Below are positions 33,860 through 43,115 of a stretch of DNA of 53,967 nucleotides, piece after piece (the stretch's first letter is position 1; each line of letters starts with the position of its first letter). A program made the translations under genes and the position numbers. The notes beneath the pieces are model-generated. The model worked only from the letters and a program-made list of their open reading frames with translations. It was not told the DNA's origin and made no database searches. Where the stretch lies: contig CALQTN020000024.1 of assembly GCA_943333505.2 (NCBI GenBank), positions 1 to 53,967 of the forward strand, given 5' to 3'. This DNA comes from Asaia bogorensis. Lineage in GTDB: Bacteria > Pseudomonadota > Alphaproteobacteria > Acetobacterales > Acetobacteraceae.

Positions 33860-35317
33860 TTACGCGCTTCGTGTCACCAATCTCCCAGCCCGCGCCTCGG
33901 TTGCGCCAACCCCACCGACATAGGCGGATTGGCCATTGATCCAGGTTTCGATGATCCCTTCAGCCGGCCGCGTCGGGTGATCGAAATCGGCCATGTCCTT
34001 GATGGTATCGGCATCGAACAGCACCAGATCGGCAAACGCCCCGGTGCGGATCACCCCACGATCGGCGAGGCCGAACACGGCGGCGGTGCGGCCGGTCATC
34101 TTGTGGACCGCGGTTTCCAGGCTGAATAGTTTCAGATCGCGGCTGTAATGGCCCAGCACCCGCGGAAAGCAGCCCCACAGCCGCGGATGCGGGAAGCGGT
34201 CATGCGGCAAGCCGTCTGAGCCGATCATCGACAGATCATGCTGCATGATGCGCTGGACGTCAGCCTCGTCCATCTGGAACATGATGGCGCCGGCCGGCAG
34301 CAGTTTTTCGCCGGCGGCCTTGATGTCCATGCCCCATTCTTTCGCCACATCGGACAGCCAGCGCCCTTCCATTTCCGGGTGCGGGTTCGACCAGGCGATC
34401 TTCACCGGGATGTCGGGCCGCAAACGATCCGGCATCAGCACGGTCGATCCGGCGTAATAAGGATAGACGTCGAACGAAACCTGCTGCGAGGCCGCGTACT
34501 TGTCGATCAGCGCCAGGGTCTCCACCGACCGCCCGAAATTCTCCGGCATTGAGCATTTATGATGGCTGATCACCACCGGCACCCCGGCCTCGCGGCCGAT
34601 TTGCAGGGTTTCCTCGATAGAGTCGGTGACGAATTCACCCTCGTCGCGCATATGGGTGACGTAGAGGCCACCTTTGGCGCGCAGGGCCTCGGCGACCGCC
34701 ACGACTTCCGAGGTCGGCGCCAGCATGCTGGGCGGGTAATAGAGCCCGGTGGAGAAGCCCGATGCGCCCTGTGCCAGGGCGTCGCGCAGGCGGTTCTGCA
34801 TCGCCTGCGCCTCGCGGTCGGTCGCCGCCCGTTTGGTATCGCCGCCCATCGCTTCGAGCCGCAAGGTCATGTGGCCGATCAGGGCGACGGTGTTGACCGG
34901 CGACGGGGTGGCGCGCAAGGCCTCGGCGTAGTCACCGAACTCGCCGAACTTGTCCCAACCATCGGCGAACACCAGGTCGAGCGGCGGTTGCGGTCTGACG
35001 CCCTTGGGGAAACGGATCGGCGACAGGCTGATGCCGCAATTGCCGACGACCACTGTCGACACGCCCTGGGACATCTTGCAGCCCATGCATTCCGGGCCGC
35101 ACAACACCGCCCGGTCATCATGGGTGTGGGCATCGATGAAGCCGGGCGCGAGGATCTTGCCCGTCGCGATCACCTCGCGATCGGCCGACCAGGCGCCGAG
35201 ATCACCCACCCCGACAATCCGGTCACCGGTCACCGCGACATCGCCGCGGCGGCGTGCGGTTCCGGTGCCATCGATGATGGTGGCGTCCCGTAGGATCAAA
35301 TCGCAACGAAGTGCCAT
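33860..35317 (-). CDS. D-aminoacylase (N-acyl-D-amino-acid deacylase)
   Basis: 485-residue amidohydrolase that deacylates N-acyl-D-amino acids. Seen: APGFIDAHTHDDRAV (HxH metal site), VVVGNCGISLSP with the bridging-type Cys of D-aminoacylases, THMRDEG, VVISHHKCS, and IGSDGLPHDRFPHPRLWG with the catalytic Asp. The C-terminus is a normal composite beta domain (GAFADLVLFDADTI). Preceded at 4 bp by hyuB-like. With hydantoinase A/B it points to catabolism of D- or cyclic amino-acid derivatives. Confidence 0.9.
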   Translation of the reverse strand: MALRCDLILRDATIIDGTGTARRRGDVAVTGDRIVGVGDLGAWSADREVIATGKILAPGFIDAHTHDDRAVLCGPECMGCKMSQGVSTVVVGNCGISLSPIRFPKGVRPQPPLDLVFADGWDKFGEFGDYAEALRATPSPVNTVALIGHMTLRLEAMGGDTKRAATDREAQAMQNRLRDALAQGASGFSTGLYYPPSMLAPTSEVVAVAEALRAKGGLYVTHMRDEGEFVTDSIEETLQIGREAGVPVVISHHKCSMPENFGRSVETLALIDKYAASQQVSFDVYPYYAGSTVLMPDRLRPDIPVKIAWSNPHPEMEGRWLSDVAKEWGMDIKAAGEKLLPAGAIMFQMDEADVQRIMQHDLSMIGSDGLPHDRFPHPRLWGCFPRVLGHYSRDLKLFSLETAVHKMTGRTAAVFGLADRGVIRTGAFADLVLFDADTIKDMADFDHPTRPAEGIIETWINGQSAYVGGVGATEARAGRLVTRSA

Positions 35318-35321
35318 GGTG

Positions 35322-37040
35322 CTAACCTCTCAATGTGGCGGTGGCGGCGTCATCGACGACACCGAGCGCGGATGTTTCAACTTTATAGAGCGTGCGGGCA
35401 TTTGCGACCGAGACCAGCCCGTTGCGCACGTCGTCGGCGACCGTTGCCGGTGCGCGATCAATCGGATTGCCCATGCCGCCGCCACCGGGCATCAGCAGCA
35501 GCAGCCGATCGCCATTGGGGATGATCTGGAAACCCTTGGTGCGCAAGGCTGGCCCGGATTTGAGGGTGACGACACCCGGGGCACCGGGGCCGCCATCCTC
35601 GCGGCCTTTCGGCGCGTTGGCGATGCGGTCGAAGGTTGCGTTCACCGCGAACTCCAACTCGCCCTTGGTGGCGATTTCCATGATCTGGCCGATGCCGCCG
35701 CGGGTGCGCCCGGCGCCGCCGGAATCAGGGCGCAGTTCCTTGCGCCAGATCACCACCGGGGCGACGTTCTCGGTGGCTTCGACCGGCATGGTCCGCACGC
35801 CTGACGGAAACGCGGTGGCGTCCAGGCCATCCAATGTCGGGCGCGCACCAGTGCCGCCGGAATTGAAGGTGATGATCTCGAAATCACCGATCACCGGCCG
35901 GTTCGAGGTGCCTTGGCCGGATACCGAGCCACCTCCGCGCAAGGGCGGGTTCCACAGGCAGGATGATCCCTCGGCCGCGACCCGTGCCGGCACGGTCTGG
36001 TGCAGGCAGCCCATCATCAGATCGGGCAATAAATGCCCGATGACATGGCGCACGCTGACCGGATAAGGCCGTGGGGCGTTGAGGATGCAGCCTTCCGGGA
36101 TTTTCATCCGAAATGGCGCGAGGGAGGCCCAGTTATTGGGGATCTCGGGCGCCACCACCACTTTGATCCCGAAACAGGCATAGGCGCGGGTATAGGCGGC
36201 GGGGACGTTAATGCCGCGACCCGACAAGCCCGACGTGCCGGTGAAATCAACCTCGATGGCATCATCCAATACGGTCATCTCGGCGGCTAGCCGCACCGGG
36301 GCTTCGTAGCCATCGGAATAGATTTCCCCGCTGTAAGTGCCTCGCCCGATCTTGGCGATTTCGGCGATGGTGGCGCGGAGCGATGCGGTAAAGATGAAGT
36401 CGGCAAGTGGGTCGAGGCTCTCCAGAGCAAATTCATCCATCATCTCAACCAGGCGCCGCGCCCCGGCATCGTTGCAGGCGCATAGCGAATAGACATCGCC
36501 TTCCAGTTCCACCGGCAGGCGGCTGCCCCAGCGCAGGAAGTCGAAGAACGTTTCGTTGGGCGTGCCCTGGTCGAAACATTTCACAATCGGGATGTACAAG
36601 CCTTCTTCGAACACCGACCGGCCTTCCGGCCCCATGCCAAGGCCGCCAATGTCGATCACATGCGCGGTGTTGGCGAACAGCCCGACCATCTCGCCCCGGC
36701 GGAAGGCGGGGGTGACGACGGTCAGATCGTGCAAATGCCCGGTGCCGAGCCAGGGATCGTTGGTGATGTAGTGATCGCCGGGTTTCATGGTTGCGGCTGG
36801 GAATTTAGCGAGGAAGTGATTGACCGATTCCATCATCGAATTGACATGACCCGGCGTGCCGGTGACGGCTTGCGCCAGCATGCGGCCTTGCAGATCGAAG
36901 ATGCCGGCGGAAAGATCCCCGGCTTCGCGCACCGTGGTTGAAAACGCGGTGCGGATCATCACCTGGGCCTGTTCTTCCACCACCGCGATCAACCGGTTCC
37001 ACATGATCTGGCGCTGGATTTCAGCGAGAGCGTTGGTCAT
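35322..37040 (-). CDS. Hydantoinase B/oxoprolinase-family subunit
   Basis: 572-residue HyuB-like subunit of an ATP-dependent N-methylhydantoinase, oxoprolinase or acetone-carboxylase type complex. Seen: VVEEQAQVMIRTAFSTTVRE, YITNDPWLGTGHLHDLTVV, GTSGLSGRGINVPAAYTRA and the Gly-rich LLLMPGGGGMGNP near the C-terminus. It pairs with the overlapping upstream HyuA-like gene. The reaction is usually ATP-driven hydrolysis or carboxylation of a cyclic amide or ketone. Confidence 0.9.
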   Translation of the reverse strand: MTNALAEIQRQIMWNRLIAVVEEQAQVMIRTAFSTTVREAGDLSAGIFDLQGRMLAQAVTGTPGHVNSMMESVNHFLAKFPAATMKPGDHYITNDPWLGTGHLHDLTVVTPAFRRGEMVGLFANTAHVIDIGGLGMGPEGRSVFEEGLYIPIVKCFDQGTPNETFFDFLRWGSRLPVELEGDVYSLCACNDAGARRLVEMMDEFALESLDPLADFIFTASLRATIAEIAKIGRGTYSGEIYSDGYEAPVRLAAEMTVLDDAIEVDFTGTSGLSGRGINVPAAYTRAYACFGIKVVVAPEIPNNWASLAPFRMKIPEGCILNAPRPYPVSVRHVIGHLLPDLMMGCLHQTVPARVAAEGSSCLWNPPLRGGGSVSGQGTSNRPVIGDFEIITFNSGGTGARPTLDGLDATAFPSGVRTMPVEATENVAPVVIWRKELRPDSGGAGRTRGGIGQIMEIATKGELEFAVNATFDRIANAPKGREDGGPGAPGVVTLKSGPALRTKGFQIIPNGDRLLLLMPGGGGMGNPIDRAPATVADDVRNGLVSVANARTLYKVETSALGVVDDAATATLRG

Positions 37041-39115
37041 CAGGCAATCCCCCGGGTGAGTTCGATATAGCCCTGGTCGGTAATGCGGGCCGACCAGCCG
37101 GGGCTGACCAGGGTCGATGTCTCGTCTTCGGCAATGATTGCCGGGCCGGGAAGGGATGCACCGGTCGGCAGGTCCGTACGATCATAAATCGCCCAATCGG
37201 CAACTGCGGCGGTTGCGGTATCACGCACCGCGCGATGGCGTACCGGGATGCCGGTGCTGTTGGCGGCGACGGCGTGGGTTACGATATTGCGCGCCGGGAT
37301 GGTGGCGACCACAACGGCATAGCTCATGATTTCGACATCCGATCCTGGAACCGGGCGATCGAAGAAGCGGCTGTACTGGCGGTCATATTCGGTGCGGATC
37401 AGCGCCACGTCATCCTGGGTCAGCACGCGCGCCGGGAGTGGCACAGCGATTTCGTGACCCTGGCCGACATAGCGCATATAGGCGATGCGGGTCTGGTTGG
37501 TCGGCGCGCCGAATGATCCTTGCGAAACGACGCCTTCCGCCTCGGCCGCCATGTCGGATAGTAGCGCGTTGACTGCGGCGACATCGAAACTGCGGAAGCG
37601 CTGATAGAGGCTGCGGACAACCTCGTAGCCGACCGGGGCGCGCAGAAAGCCGATCGCGCTGCCGACCCCGGCGCCGGATGGCACCAGGATGCGGTTGATG
37701 CCGATTTTTTCCGCGACGCGACAGGCATGCACCGGCCCGCCGCCACCGAAGGCGATCATCGTGCGGCCATCATAGGTTTTGCCGGACTCGATGGCATGAA
37801 CCCGGGCGGCATTGGCCATGTTTTCGTCGACCATTTCGATCACGCCCAGCGCTGCCATATCTGGCACCAGGCCGAGCGGATCGCCGATTGCGGAGGCAAG
37901 GGCCGCGCGCGCGGGCGCCAGCTGCAACGGCATCTTGCCGCCGGCGAAGCGAGCCGGATCGTAGCGGCCAAGCGCGAGATTGGCGTCGGTGACTGCGGGT
38001 TTGCGTCCGCCGCGCCCGTAGCACGCCGGCCCAGGATCGGCGCCCGCGCTTTCCGGCCCGACCTGGATGCGGCCCAGCGTATCGACGGCAGCGATGCTGC
38101 CGCCGCCCGCGCCAATTTCCACCATCTCGATCACCGGAATACGCAGCGGCAGTCCCGATCCTTTGCGGAAGCGCCCGACGCGCGCAACTTCGAATGTGCG
38201 GGCGGTTTGCGGAGCGAAATCGTCGATCAGGCAGATTTTCGCGGTTGTGCCGCCCATGTCGAAGGAAAGTACGTTGGTGAGGCCACATTCGCGGGCGATC
38301 TCGGCGGAGAAGATCGCGCCGCCGGCTGGCCCCGACTCGACCAGGCGGATCGGGAACCGGCAAGCGGTTTCGATTGTGGTCAGTCCGCCGCCCGACAGCA
38401 TCAGAAATACCGGCGCGGTCAGGCCCATGGCGGTTAGTTCGGTGGCGAGCCGGTTGAGGTAGCTCGCCATCAGGGGTTGCACATAGGCATTGGCGGCGGT
38501 GGTGGAAAACCGCTCCCATTCGCGCATTTCCGGTGAGACATCGGACGAGATCGAGATCGGAATGTTGGGTAGTTCGGCGGCCAGGATGTCGCGGGCGCGG
38601 CGTTCATGGGCGGGGTTCACGAAGCTGTGCAGGAAACCGATGGCGATGCTTTCAACGCCTTCGCGTTGCAGCACCGGGACGATTGCGCGCAATCCGGCTT
38701 CATCGAGCGGGAGCAGAATTTTGCCGCTATTATCGAGCCTTTCGGCCACTGGCAGGCGCAGATGGCGCGGCACCAGTGGCGTCGGCAGGACGATGTTGAG
38801 GTCATACTGGTCGTACCGGCTCTCATTGCCCATCGCCAACACGTCGCGGAAGCCCTCGGTGGTGATCAACGCAGTCAGCGCACCCTTGCGCTCGATGATC
38901 GCGTTGGTCGCCAGCGTGGTGCCGTGGATGACGATGGCAATGTCGGTGGGGTGCAACCCGGTATCGGCGAGGATTTGCCGTACCCCGTTCATCACCCCCT
39001 GTTCAGGCGCGGATGGCGTGGTCAGCACCTTGACGGTGGCGCGGCCGCCAGCGTGTTCGAGGGCGAGGTCGGTGAAGGTGCCGCCAATATCGACGGCTAA
39101 ACGGGCTGAGGCCAT
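37040..39115 (-). CDS. Hydantoinase A/oxoprolinase-family subunit
   Basis: 691-residue HyuA-like subunit with the ATP-binding ASKHA fold. Seen: LAVDIGGTFTDLAL (phosphate 1), VIHGTTLATNAIIERKGA, LSFDMGGTTAKICLID (phosphate 2), and FGGGGPVHACRVAEKIGI. The start could be ATG 39115 or ATG 39130; 39115 was chosen because family members begin a few residues before LAVDIGG. Its TGA shares one base with the hyuB start. It is the first gene of the six-gene operon, divergent from a 2-hydroxyacid dehydrogenase gene. Confidence 0.9.
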   Translation of the reverse strand: MASARLAVDIGGTFTDLALEHAGGRATVKVLTTPSAPEQGVMNGVRQILADTGLHPTDIAIVIHGTTLATNAIIERKGALTALITTEGFRDVLAMGNESRYDQYDLNIVLPTPLVPRHLRLPVAERLDNSGKILLPLDEAGLRAIVPVLQREGVESIAIGFLHSFVNPAHERRARDILAAELPNIPISISSDVSPEMREWERFSTTAANAYVQPLMASYLNRLATELTAMGLTAPVFLMLSGGGLTTIETACRFPIRLVESGPAGGAIFSAEIARECGLTNVLSFDMGGTTAKICLIDDFAPQTARTFEVARVGRFRKGSGLPLRIPVIEMVEIGAGGGSIAAVDTLGRIQVGPESAGADPGPACYGRGGRKPAVTDANLALGRYDPARFAGGKMPLQLAPARAALASAIGDPLGLVPDMAALGVIEMVDENMANAARVHAIESGKTYDGRTMIAFGGGGPVHACRVAEKIGINRILVPSGAGVGSAIGFLRAPVGYEVVRSLYQRFRSFDVAAVNALLSDMAAEAEGVVSQGSFGAPTNQTRIAYMRYVGQGHEIAVPLPARVLTQDDVALIRTEYDRQYSRFFDRPVPGSDVEIMSYAVVVATIPARNIVTHAVAANSTGIPVRHRAVRDTATAAVADWAIYDRTDLPTGASLPGPAIIAEDETSTLVSPGWSARITDQGYIELTRGIA

Positions 39116-39206
39116 GCGGCGGGGGTCCATTGCTGCGTGGCGCCAGTGAAACCCCGCTTGGCCGGTAAGGCAAGCTGCGTCATAACCGGGGCAGGGGGAC
39201 TCTGTG

Positions 39207-40166
39207 ATGAAGCCACGCCTGATTGTCAGCCATAATATCGCGCCCGATGTTGTGGAACGTGTCCGTTCCGCGTTCGATTGCCCGTACGAGGGGCTGAAAA
39301 TGACCGCCGATGAGACGGTTGCGGCCGTGCGTGCCCATCGCGCCGACGCGCTGCTGATCACCCATCATACCCGCTTCGGCGCGGCGCATATCGCCGCCTT
39401 CCCTGACCATTTGAAGGTGCTTGCCACCCATAGCGTCGGCACCGACCATATCGATATTGCCGCCTGCCAGGCGCGTGGCCTGGTGCTCACCAACACGCCC
39501 GACGTGGTCACCGAGTGCACGGCTGACCTCACGCTGATGCTGATGCTGAACGCGTTCCGCCGTGGCGCGGAATATGATGCTGTGATGCGCAAGGGCTGGC
39601 GCACCAGTTACGGCATGGGCGAATTCATGGGGCGCCGGATGAACGGGGCGACCTTGGGTATCCTCGGGATGGGGCGGATCGGGCGGGCAGTGGCGCAACG
39701 CGCGCGCGGCTTCGGGATGCGGATTTTGTATTGTAATTCGCGTCGCCTGCCGCCGGAATTGGAACAGGGCGCGGAATATTTCGGAGATTTCAACGCCATG
39801 CTGCCGCATTGCGACGCGCTGTCGCTGCATGCGCCGTCAGGGCCGGCGACCACCGGGATTATGAACGCGGAGACCTTTGGCCAGATGAAACCTGGGGCAG
39901 TGTTCGTCAACGCGGCGCGCGGTGCGCTGGTGGACGAAGACGCCCTGATCGCCGCCCTGCAATCGGGGCAGTTATTTGCCGCTGGGTTGGATGTGTATCG
40001 CAACGAACCGGATTTTGACCTGCGCTTTGCGGCCCTGCCGAATGTGTTTTTGGTGCCGCATATGGGGAGCTCGTCGATCGAGACCCGCACGGCGATGGGG
40101 TTGCGGGCGTTGGATAATATTGCGTCGGTGTTGGCGGGCCGGGGGGCTTTGGATCCGGTTGGGTAG
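39207..40166 (+). CDS. D-isomer-specific 2-hydroxyacid dehydrogenase
   Basis: 319-residue NAD(P)-dependent enzyme of the glyoxylate/hydroxypyruvate reductase type. Seen: LATHSVGTDHIDIAACQARG, the nucleotide-binding GATLGILGMGRIGRAVAQRA, CDALSLHAP, FVNAARGALVDEDALIAAL with the catalytic Arg, and a C-terminal PHMGSSSIETR. The His is in VPHMGS and the Glu in VYRNEP. ATG 39207 is used with GCAGGGGGA upstream; GTG 39204 is an alternative. A repeat element follows the gene. Confidence 0.9.
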   Translation: MKPRLIVSHNIAPDVVERVRSAFDCPYEGLKMTADETVAAVRAHRADALLITHHTRFGAAHIAAFPDHLKVLATHSVGTDHIDIAACQARGLVLTNTPDVVTECTADLTLMLMLNAFRRGAEYDAVMRKGWRTSYGMGEFMGRRMNGATLGILGMGRIGRAVAQRARGFGMRILYCNSRRLPPELEQGAEYFGDFNAMLPHCDALSLHAPSGPATTGIMNAETFGQMKPGAVFVNAARGALVDEDALIAALQSGQLFAAGLDVYRNEPDFDLRFAALPNVFLVPHMGSSSIETRTAMGLRALDNIASVLAGRGALDPVG

Positions 40167-40177
40167 CAAGCGTGTTC

Positions 40178-40301
40178 TTTCTATGAACAAAAATAACGTC
40201 GCCCATTGTTGCCGTTGGCATGGCACCTGACCGCAGTCCCACGCCAAGGGCAACAAAGTGCCAAAAAGTTTTTTTGCTTCTTTTTGTTCACAAAAAGAAG
40301 T
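40178..40301 (+). repeat. Nested-palindrome intergenic element, copy 4 (full length)
   Basis: About 124 bp. The left end GTTCTTT, a short loop and GAACAAAAA is a degenerate left hairpin. The middle inverted repeat pairs TTGTTGCCGTTGGC (40204-40217) with GCCAAGGGCAACAA, about 20 bp later, one mismatch. The right end is AAAAAGTTTTTTTGC then TTCTTTTTG/CAAAAAGAA. It lies between the 2-hydroxyacid dehydrogenase and CoA-transferase genes. The GC hairpin plus T7 would fit a plus-strand terminator. Confidence 0.8.
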
Positions 40302-40334
40302 GCTTCACTCACCTACCCTGGGGGAGCCAAAAAA

Positions 40335-41546
40335 ATGCCTGAAAAAAATGGCCTATTCGCCGGACTTCGCGTGCTCGACTGCGCCAGCTTCATCGCCGGC
40401 CCCGCTGCCGCCACCATCATGTCCGATTTCGGCGCCGATGTGATCAAGATCGAGCCACCGGGTGAGGGCGACAGCTACCGCTGGCTCGGCGCACGGCCGG
40501 GCGGGCCGGTGACCGATCAGGATTTTGCCTCCCTGCTGACCAGCCGCAACAAGCGCAGCCTGGCGTTGGATTTGAAGACCGATGCCGGGCAGGCGGTGCT
40601 GCGCCGGCTGGTGGCCGATGCGGATGTGTTCCTGACCAATTATCCGCTGCCGGTGCGCGACCGGCTCAAGCTGACCTATGACGATTTGCGGGAACTCAAT
40701 CCAAGGCTGATTTATGCCGGCATGTCGGCCTATGGCGAAACCGGGCCGGAGGCTGGCAAAACCGGCTTTGATGCGACGGCCTATTGGGCACGCAGCGGGT
40801 TGATGGATCTGGTGCGGGTCGATGCCGATGCGATGCCGGCGCGCTCGACCGCTGGAATGGGCGATCACCCGACATCGCTGGCGTTGTTCGGGGCGATTGT
40901 GATGGCGCTCTACCGACGGGAGAAGACCGGGTTGGGTGGCAAGGTTTCAAGTTCCTTGCTGGCGTCGGGGCTCTATTCGAATGGCTACATGTTGCAGGCA
41001 GTGATGGTCGGGGCCACCATTCCGCCGCGTCAGCCGCGCGAGATCGTCTCCAACGCATTGGCGGCGATGTATCACACTTTGGACAAGCGCTGGGTGAGCC
41101 TGGCGATGCTGGCCGAGGAACGGCAATGGCCGGTGCTGCCTGGTATTGTCGGGCGGCCGGATTTGCTCGACGATCCGCGCTTTGCCAGCAACACCACGCG
41201 GCGCGCCAATGCGCGGGCGCTGTTCGATATTCTCGACGGAATTTTCCCGACCCGGACCCTGGCGGATTGGCGGGCAGCCTTGGACGCGGGCGGGATCACC
41301 TTCGGCATTGTCAGCACCACCGACGAGGCGGCCGCCGACGAGCAGGCACATCTGATCGGCGCCATTCGTCCGTTTGCCGATCGGCCAGGGATGACGATCG
41401 ACAGCCCGATCCTGCTGGACGGTGAGGAAAAAACCGCGCCACGCCAGGCGCCGGAGGTTGGGCAGCATAGTGCGGAAATTCTTGCCGAGGCGGGGTATTC
41501 GGCCGACGAGATTGACGCGTTGCTGGCGGCAAAGGTCATCGCGTGA
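40335..41546 (+). CDS. CaiB/BaiF (class III) CoA-transferase, paralogue
   Basis: 403 residues, the same length as the gene at 78-1289 and clearly its paralogue. Shared blocks include DCASFIAGPAAATIMSDFGA, KTGFDATAYWARSGLMD, AGMGDHPTSLAL and EILAEAGYSADEIDALLA. ATG 40335 with GGGGGAG upstream is the true start; the open frame running back to 40206 merely translates the repeat element. Its TGA overlaps the GTG start of the next gene. Likely substrates are small acids of the neighbouring catabolic genes, which is inference. Confidence 0.92.
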   Translation: MPEKNGLFAGLRVLDCASFIAGPAAATIMSDFGADVIKIEPPGEGDSYRWLGARPGGPVTDQDFASLLTSRNKRSLALDLKTDAGQAVLRRLVADADVFLTNYPLPVRDRLKLTYDDLRELNPRLIYAGMSAYGETGPEAGKTGFDATAYWARSGLMDLVRVDADAMPARSTAGMGDHPTSLALFGAIVMALYRREKTGLGGKVSSSLLASGLYSNGYMLQAVMVGATIPPRQPREIVSNALAAMYHTLDKRWVSLAMLAEERQWPVLPGIVGRPDLLDDPRFASNTTRRANARALFDILDGIFPTRTLADWRAALDAGGITFGIVSTTDEAAADEQAHLIGAIRPFADRPGMTIDSPILLDGEEKTAPRQAPEVGQHSAEILAEAGYSADEIDALLAAKVIA

Positions 41547-42316
41547 CGGACCCGGTTCCCGCCATTCCGGAAGCCGAGGCAACCGGCGCGGTAGCGGCGT
41601 TGTTTGCCGATATCCGCGCGGTGACCGGGGTTGGCGTGGTCAATCTGATCTGGCGGCATCTGGCGACCATTCCGGGTGGGCTGGAATGGGCCTGGGGCGC
41701 AGTTAGGCCGCGCTATGCCGATGGTGCGCTGGCAACCGGCGCCGATCGGCTGCGGGCGGCCTTGGTTATGCCCGATCTTGGACGCCTGACGCTGCCCGAT
41801 CCGGCGGCGGGGCGCATCCTGGCGGCCTATGACCGCACCAACGGGCGGGCATTGTTGGCGTTGTGCGCATTGCTGGCGCGGCTCGATGGGGTGGGCGCGA
41901 CGCCGGTAACATCTGGCACGCCACGGGCCGAGGCGGCGCTGCCTTTGCCGCCTTTACCGGCGCTCGATGGGTTGGCGCCAGAGATTGCGGCTTTGGTGCT
42001 GCGGCTCAATCATATCGGTGCGGGACGTCCGGACCCGATTTTGGCGAGCATGTATCGGCATTTGGCCTATTGGCCGGAATTTCTGGTGTCACTCGAAGCG
42101 CCGCTGAACCGTGTGGCAATCCGCCCGATGATTGAGGCAGCCCTCGCGACGGCGCGGGTTGAAGCCCGTGTATTCGCGCCCGCGCTTGCCGCTATGCCGG
42201 AGCTTCCGGCTGTGTCGGAGCCGCCGGTCCGGGCTGCGTTGAACCGCTTTGCCGAAGACGCCTTGGCGCGCATGGTGGTGATCTGCGCCGCTCTCCGCAC
42301 CGCCACGATCCCATAA
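41543..42316 (+). CDS. DehI-like (halocarboxylic acid dehalogenase fold) protein
   Basis: 257 residues, GTG start overlapping the CoA-transferase stop (GTGA). The segment ALFADIRAVTGVGVVNLIW, then RHLATIPGGLEWAW, resembles the DehI haloacid dehalogenase pattern (EDIR...V...LAT.PG.L..AW), and a second such half appears near HIGAGRPDPILASMYRHLAY, then WPEFLV, as expected of the pseudo-repeat. The assignment is from memory of DehI and of medium strength. The catalytic residues were not verified, so this may be a non-dehalogenating relative. Coupled translation ties it to the CoA-transferase. Confidence 0.5.
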   Translation: MTDPVPAIPEAEATGAVAALFADIRAVTGVGVVNLIWRHLATIPGGLEWAWGAVRPRYADGALATGADRLRAALVMPDLGRLTLPDPAAGRILAAYDRTNGRALLALCALLARLDGVGATPVTSGTPRAEAALPLPPLPALDGLAPEIAALVLRLNHIGAGRPDPILASMYRHLAYWPEFLVSLEAPLNRVAIRPMIEAALATARVEARVFAPALAAMPELPAVSEPPVRAALNRFAEDALARMVVICAALRTATIP

Positions 42317-42329
42317 TACGGAGATTTTC

Positions 42330-43115
42330 ATGTCGACTTCATGGATTGGCCAAACCGCCATCGTCACCGGCGGCGCCCGTGGCCTGGGCCGCGCGATGGT
42401 GCGTCGCCTCGCCGCCCAAGGTGTGGCGGTGACGGTCAACTATGCCTCGCGCCCCGATGCCGCCGATGAACTGGTAGCTGAGGTCCGTGCCGCTGGTGGC
42501 CGGGCGATCGCGGTGCAGGCCGATGTTGCTGATGAGGCGGCGGTGATCGCGATGGTGGCGCGCACCGAGGCTGAACTGGGCCCGGTCAGCATCCTGGTCA
42601 ATAATGCCGGGATCCACTGGGCGGCGACGATTGAAAGCTGGGAACCCAAGGGGTTCGCACGCCTGCGCGCGGTCAATGTCGATGGCACCATCCATGCGAT
42701 CCGCGCGGTAGTCGCCGGAATGAAGGCGCGCGGCTATGGCCGGATTATCAATATTTCCTCGGTTACCGGCTTTGGCACCAGCGGACATCCCGGCAATCAT
42801 TTCTATTCCTCGACGAAGGCTGAGGTGAACGTGCTGACCAAGCGCTTCGCCCTCGAACTCGGGCGCCACGGGATCACAGTGAATGCGGTCGCTCCTGGCT
42901 TCACCCGCACCGACATGACGGTGGGCAAGCGCAACGCGGCGGAATGGGCCGAGGTTGAGGCAGGCTCTGCCAAGGTCGCGATGACGGGGCGGGTGGGGGA
43001 ACCGGACGATATCGCCAACGCGGTGGAGTTTTTTGCGTCACCGGCATCGAGTTGGATCACCGCGCAGGTGCTGGCGGTCGATGGCGGGCGGATGGATTAT
43101 ATCGCGCACGGTTAG
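42330..43115 (+). CDS. SDR-family oxidoreductase (3-oxoacyl reductase-like)
   Basis: 261-residue classical SDR. Cofactor loop TGGARGLGRA, LVNNAGIHWAA, catalytic residues in NISSVTGFG and FYSSTKAEV, and the C-terminal LAVDGGRMDY. ACGGAG precedes ATG 42330. It is 13 bp after the DehI-like gene, so CoA-transferase, DehI-like gene and this reductase form an operon. NADPH reduction of a keto group is likely; the substrate is unknown. Confidence 0.9.
   Translation: MSTSWIGQTAIVTGGARGLGRAMVRRLAAQGVAVTVNYASRPDAADELVAEVRAAGGRAIAVQADVADEAAVIAMVARTEAELGPVSILVNNAGIHWAATIESWEPKGFARLRAVNVDGTIHAIRAVVAGMKARGYGRIINISSVTGFGTSGHPGNHFYSSTKAEVNVLTKRFALELGRHGITVNAVAPGFTRTDMTVGKRNAAEWAEVEAGSAKVAMTGRVGEPDDIANAVEFFASPASSWITAQVLAVDGGRMDYIAHG

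Noticed and set aside
40206-40334. N-terminal extension of the second CoA-transferase (KKFFCFFLFTKR)
   Set aside because: This stretch merely translates the nested-palindrome element; ATG 40335 has a ribosome site and gives exactly the paralogue's length.
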